From JAWCQZ01 sp964486625 (GTDB taxonomy: Archaea > Halobacteriota > Syntropharchaeia > JACQPP01), in assembly GCA_964486625.1 (NCBI GenBank), contig CAZANW010000044.1:1-17654 (forward strand): 17,654 nucleotides of DNA, written 5' to 3'. Shown here piece by piece: positions 13,935 through 17,654 of the stretch. The translations under genes were made by a program, and so were the position numbers. A model generated the notes under the pieces. The model was not told the DNA's origin. It saw only the letters and a list, made by a program, of their open reading frames with translations, and did no database searches. How positions within the stretch are numbered: position 1 is the stretch's first letter; each line of letters opens with the position of its first letter.

Positions 13935-14974
13935 TTCGGGAAGCCGTCGCGGCTTTGGTCGAGGGCCGGAACCTGTTGCCCGCCGAGGCCTCCGGGGCCA
14001 TGGAGGAGATTCTCTCGGGCCAAGCGACCCCCGCCCAGATTGCGGGGTTCCTCGTCGCCCTCCGGGCCAAGGGGGAGACCGCCCCGGAACTCGCCGCCAT
14101 GGCCAAAGTGATGCGGGAGAAGTCCGTCCGCATCTCTCCGAAGGTCGCGGGCCCCCTGGTGGACACCTGCGGGACCGGCGGCGACCGGGTCAAGACCTTC
14201 AACATGTCCACCGCGGCCGCTCTCGTGGTCGCGGGGGCGGGGGTCCCGGTGGCGAAGCACGGCAACCGCTCGGTCACCGGCCCCTGCGGCAGCGCCGACC
14301 TCCTCGAGGCGCTCGGGGTCAACCTCTCGGCCCCGGCCGAGGCGGTGGAGCGCTCCATCGAGGCTGCGAACATCGGGTTCCTCTTCGCCCCCGCGTTCCA
14401 CCCCGCCATGCGCCACGCAGCCCCGGTCCGGAAGGAGTTGGGGCTCCGGACCGCCTTCAACCTCCTCGGGCCCCTGACCAACCCCGCCGGGGCACAGGTC
14501 CAACTGGTCGGGGTCTACGCCCCCGGGCTCACGGGCCTCGTCGCCGGCGTGCTCCGGCTCCTGGGGGCGGAGCGCGCCCTGGTGGTCCACGGCTCCGACG
14601 GGACCGACGAGGTCACCCTGGGGGGGACCACGCGGGCCGTCGAAGTCTCCAAGGGCCGGCTCCGGACCCTCACCTTGCGGCCCGCCGACTTCGGCCTGAA
14701 GCGGGTCCCCGCCTCGGCGGTCCCCGCCTCCCCGCCCGCGGAGAGCGCACAGCGGCTGGTGGCCCTGCTGAAGGGCGAGAAGGGGCCCCTCCGGGACGCG
14801 GTGGTCGCAAACGCGGCGGCGGTCCTCCGCATCGCCGGAAAGGGCAAGACGTGGAAGGAGGCGGCCGGGGTCGCCGCCTACTCCATCGACTCCGGCGGGG
14901 CCCTGGCGGCCCTCCGGGCCCTGGTGGAGAACAGCGGAGGCGACACGGGGCGGCTCCGGAACCTCGAAGGATAA
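13931..14974 (+). CDS. trpD: Anthranilate phosphoribosyltransferase
   Basis: A 347-residue enzyme that transfers phosphoribose from PRPP to anthranilate, the second committed step of tryptophan synthesis. All landmarks are present. The PRPP loop is DTCGTGGD (78-85), NMST is 91-94, KHGNRS is 109-114 and GPCGSADLLEALG follows. The helix VRKELGLRTAFNLLGPLTNPA holds the Arg for anthranilate, and DGTDE gives the Mg-binding Asp-Glu (226-227). The ATG at 13931 overlaps the stop of the TrpD-like gene by 4 nt and has GGAG just upstream; the frame stays open further left but the family begins here. No trpE or trpG is in the window, so anthranilate must be made by genes elsewhere. Confidence 0.96.
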   Translation: MIREAVAALVEGRNLLPAEASGAMEEILSGQATPAQIAGFLVALRAKGETAPELAAMAKVMREKSVRISPKVAGPLVDTCGTGGDRVKTFNMSTAAALVVAGAGVPVAKHGNRSVTGPCGSADLLEALGVNLSAPAEAVERSIEAANIGFLFAPAFHPAMRHAAPVRKELGLRTAFNLLGPLTNPAGAQVQLVGVYAPGLTGLVAGVLRLLGAERALVVHGSDGTDEVTLGGTTRAVEVSKGRLRTLTLRPADFGLKRVPASAVPASPPAESAQRLVALLKGEKGPLRDAVVANAAAVLRIAGKGKTWKEAAGVAAYSIDSGGALAALRALVENSGGDTGRLRNLEG

Positions 14975-14975
14975 G

Positions 14976-14983
14976 GTTCATAG
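14976..14983 (+). promoter_or_regulatory. Possible TATA box for trpC-trpF-trpB
   Basis: GTTCATAG is centred about 40 nt upstream of ATG 15020 in the 45-nt gap after trpD, leaving room for a leader of about 14 nt. It would start a second trp transcript. Confidence 0.35.
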
Positions 14984-15019
14984 GGCCCGGGGTCCGGAGT
15001 AGGGCCCTGCGGTCGCCCC

Positions 15020-15787
<768 letters not shown>

Positions 15788-15792
15788 GGTCC

Positions 15793-16455
15793 ATGGTCCA
15801 GGTGAAACTCTGCGGCAACACGACCTTGGAGGACGCCCGCGCCGCCGAAGCAGCCGGCGCCGACCTCCTCGGCTTCGTCATCGAGGTCCCGGTGGAGACC
15901 CCGCGCAAGATTTCCCTCGACCGCGCCCGCGACATCGCCCGCTCCCTCTCGAAACCCGCGGTGGCGGTCCTGGTGGACCCGAGCCTCGACTTCGCTCTGC
16001 GGGCCGCCGACGCCACCGGGGCGTGGGCCGTTCAACTCAGCGGCAGCGAGCCCCCCGACTTCGTGCGAAGGGTGACCGACCACGTCCGGACCATCAAGGC
16101 GGTCCACGTAGCGCCCGACGGGCGCGTGCGGCTCCCCCCCGGGGTCAAGGAGCCCGGCTCCTACCTCCGGGGGCTGGAGGACGCGGCCGATTTCCTCCTC
16201 CTCGACTCCGCCGCCCCGGGGAAGGCCGGAGGGACGGGACAGACCCACAACTGGTCCAACGCCCGGGCGACAAAGGAGCTGGTCGGCATCCCTCTGATTC
16301 TCGCCGGGGGGCTCACCCCCGGGAACGTGGCGGAGGCGGTCGCGGAGGTGGACCCGTGGGGGGTCGATGTGGCCTCCGGGGTCGAGGCGGCGCCGGGGCG
16401 GAAGGACCCCTCCAGGATGAAACTCTTTGTCCAGAAGGCGAAGGGGAAGCCATGA
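15793..16455 (+). CDS. trpF: Phosphoribosylanthranilate isomerase
   Basis: A 220-residue barrel that performs the Amadori rearrangement of phosphoribosylanthranilate. VKLCGNTTLEDA gives the catalytic Cys7, and LLLDSAAPGKAGGTGQTHNW gives the catalytic Asp138 and the phosphate-side glycines. LAGGLTPGNVAEAV and GVDVASGVE are the C-terminal phosphate-binding loops. Two changes from the common pattern are visible: CGIT/CGMT is CGNT, and VQLHG is VQLSG (residues 80-84). Neither removes a catalytic residue. The ATG at 15793 follows the trpC stop by 5 nt and has AAGGT upstream; its stop overlaps the trpB start as ATGA. The step acts between TrpD and TrpC in the pathway. Confidence 0.94.
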   Translation: MVQVKLCGNTTLEDARAAEAAGADLLGFVIEVPVETPRKISLDRARDIARSLSKPAVAVLVDPSLDFALRAADATGAWAVQLSGSEPPDFVRRVTDHVRTIKAVHVAPDGRVRLPPGVKEPGSYLRGLEDAADFLLLDSAAPGKAGGTGQTHNWSNARATKELVGIPLILAGGLTPGNVAEAVAEVDPWGVDVASGVEAAPGRKDPSRMKLFVQKAKGKP

Positions 16456-17651
16456 CCCGCTACAAGGGACGATTGCCGGACGCCTCGGGCTACTTCGGCG
16501 ACTTCGGGGGCCGCTTCGTCCCCGAGACCCTCATGAGCGCCCTCCTCGAACTTGAACGGGCCTACGCGCGCGCGTCGAAGGACCCGGGGTTCTGGAGGGA
16601 GTTCCGCCGACTCCTCGCCGAATACGGCGGCCGGCCGACTCCGCTCTACCACGCCCGGAACCTCAGCAAGAAACTGGGGCTGAGGCTCTACATCAAGCGG
16701 GAGGACCTCATGTTCACCGGGGCGCACAAACTGAACAACTGCCTCGGGCAGGGGCTCCTGGCGAAGCGGATGGGGAAGAGGCGCATCATCGCCGAGACCG
16801 GCGCGGGGCAGCACGGAGTCGCAACGGCGACGGCGGCGGCGATGTTCGGCCTCCCGTGCGAAGTTTACATGGGCTCGGTGGACGTAGAGCGGCAGGCGCT
16901 CAACGTCTTCAAGATGAAACTCCTCGGGAGCCGGGTCATCCCGGTCGAGTCGGGCTCGAAGACCCTGAAGGACGCCATCAACGAGGCGCTCCGGGACTGG
17001 GTGACCAACGTCCGGACCACATACTACCTGCTCGGCTCTGTGGTCGGCCCCCACCCCTACCCGAGGATGGTGCGCGACTTCCAGAGGGTCATCGGGGCGG
17101 AGGCGCGCAGGCAGATTCAGGAGGCCGAGGGCCGCCTCCCCGACGCGGTGGTCGCATGCGTGGGCGGGGGCTCCAACGCGATGGGCGTCTTCTACGACTT
17201 CCTCGACGACCCGCGGGTCAAACTCATCGGCGTCGAGGCGGGGGGCAAGGGCATCGCCAGCGGCAAGCACGCCGCGACCCTCGTGGCCGGGGAGACCGGG
17301 GTGCTCCACGGGGCGAAGACGAAACTGCTGCAGGACCGGTGGGGGCAGGTGACCGAGACCCATTCCATCTCGGCGGGGCTCGACTACCCGGGGGTGGGGC
17401 CGGAGTTGTCGTTCTTGGTGAAGGCGCGGAGGGTCCGGGCGGAGTCGGCCACAGACCGGGAGGCGCTCGCCGCGTTCGAACTGCTGTCGAAGGCGGAGGG
17501 CATCATGCCCGCCCTGGAGCCGTCCCACGCGCTCGGGTGGCTGGTGAAGCACAGGAGGGAGTTCCGGGGGAAGACCATGATTCTCAACCTCTCGGGGAGG
17601 GGGGACAAGGATGTGCATGTGGTGGGGGAGGCGCTGGGGGAGAAGTGGTGA
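16452..17651 (+). CDS. trpB: Tryptophan synthase beta chain
   Basis: A 399-residue PLP enzyme that condenses indole with serine to give tryptophan. GYFGDFGGRFVPETLM is the classical N-terminus and GRPTPL follows. KREDLMFTGAHKLNNCLGQ carries the PLP Lys93, AETGAGQHG (115-122) holds the catalytic Glu115, CVGGGSNAMG binds PLP phosphate, and EGIMPALEPSHA and LSGRGDKD close the site. The N-terminus and the AETGAGQHG loop mark it as TrpB1, the form that pairs with TrpA, rather than TrpB2. It overlaps trpF by 4 nt. The stop codon sits in GTGA, so a gene starting with GTG at 17648 would overlap it; trpA is the likely next gene but lies outside the window. Confidence 0.97.
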   Translation: MTRYKGRLPDASGYFGDFGGRFVPETLMSALLELERAYARASKDPGFWREFRRLLAEYGGRPTPLYHARNLSKKLGLRLYIKREDLMFTGAHKLNNCLGQGLLAKRMGKRRIIAETGAGQHGVATATAAAMFGLPCEVYMGSVDVERQALNVFKMKLLGSRVIPVESGSKTLKDAINEALRDWVTNVRTTYYLLGSVVGPHPYPRMVRDFQRVIGAEARRQIQEAEGRLPDAVVACVGGGSNAMGVFYDFLDDPRVKLIGVEAGGKGIASGKHAATLVAGETGVLHGAKTKLLQDRWGQVTETHSISAGLDYPGVGPELSFLVKARRVRAESATDREALAAFELLSKAEGIMPALEPSHALGWLVKHRREFRGKTMILNLSGRGDKDVHVVGEALGEKW

Positions 17652-17654
17652 ATC

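Overview
The window looks like chromosomal DNA from a GC-rich archaeon, probably a euryarchaeote. I cannot fix the lineage more closely; Thermoplasmata-like groups are only a guess. Four things point to Archaea. AT-rich TATA-like boxes are centred about 25-29 nt upstream of most first genes, as expected for leaderless mRNAs. Adenylosuccinate synthetase is the short archaeal form. A stand-alone Trm112 protein is present. Downstream genes are packed with 4-nt stop/start overlaps. By eye most genes run near 70-80% G+C; a few patches are clearly lower.

Left part (1-2455). The window opens in the last codons of alanyl-tRNA synthetase. Then comes a lower-GC island holding a type II restriction-modification pair: a beta-type DNA methyltransferase on + and a PD-(D/E)xK endonuclease on -. 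The two converge and share a TTAA that supplies both stop codons. A large compound hairpin and an orphan HicB-like gene follow.

Core metabolism (2456-12592). hisA-hisB (-) is divergent from a PfkB kinase-MoaD/ThiS pair (+). An AT-rich inverted repeat separates that pair from a convergent alpha-methylacyl-CoA racemase (-). Divergent from the racemase is a + run: purA, trm112, a two-TM protein of unknown function, pyrG (CTP synthase) and a magnesium-chelatase-like AAA+ ATPase. A class I aminotransferase (-) ends tail-to-tail against the ATPase.

Tryptophan region (12616-17654). From a divergent promoter region a 49-residue zinc-ribbon protein is followed by a TrpD-like paralogue, true trpD, trpC, trpF and trpB. 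trpA would be expected just beyond the edge, and a possible GTG start overlaps the trpB stop. The paralogue has lost the PRPP- and metal-binding motifs that its neighbour keeps, so it is probably not an anthranilate phosphoribosyltransferase. The zinc ribbon plus this degenerate TrpD is the most interesting candidate for an undescribed function, perhaps regulatory or an accessory subunit.

I saw no rRNA, tRNA, CRISPR array, insertion sequence or transposase gene.
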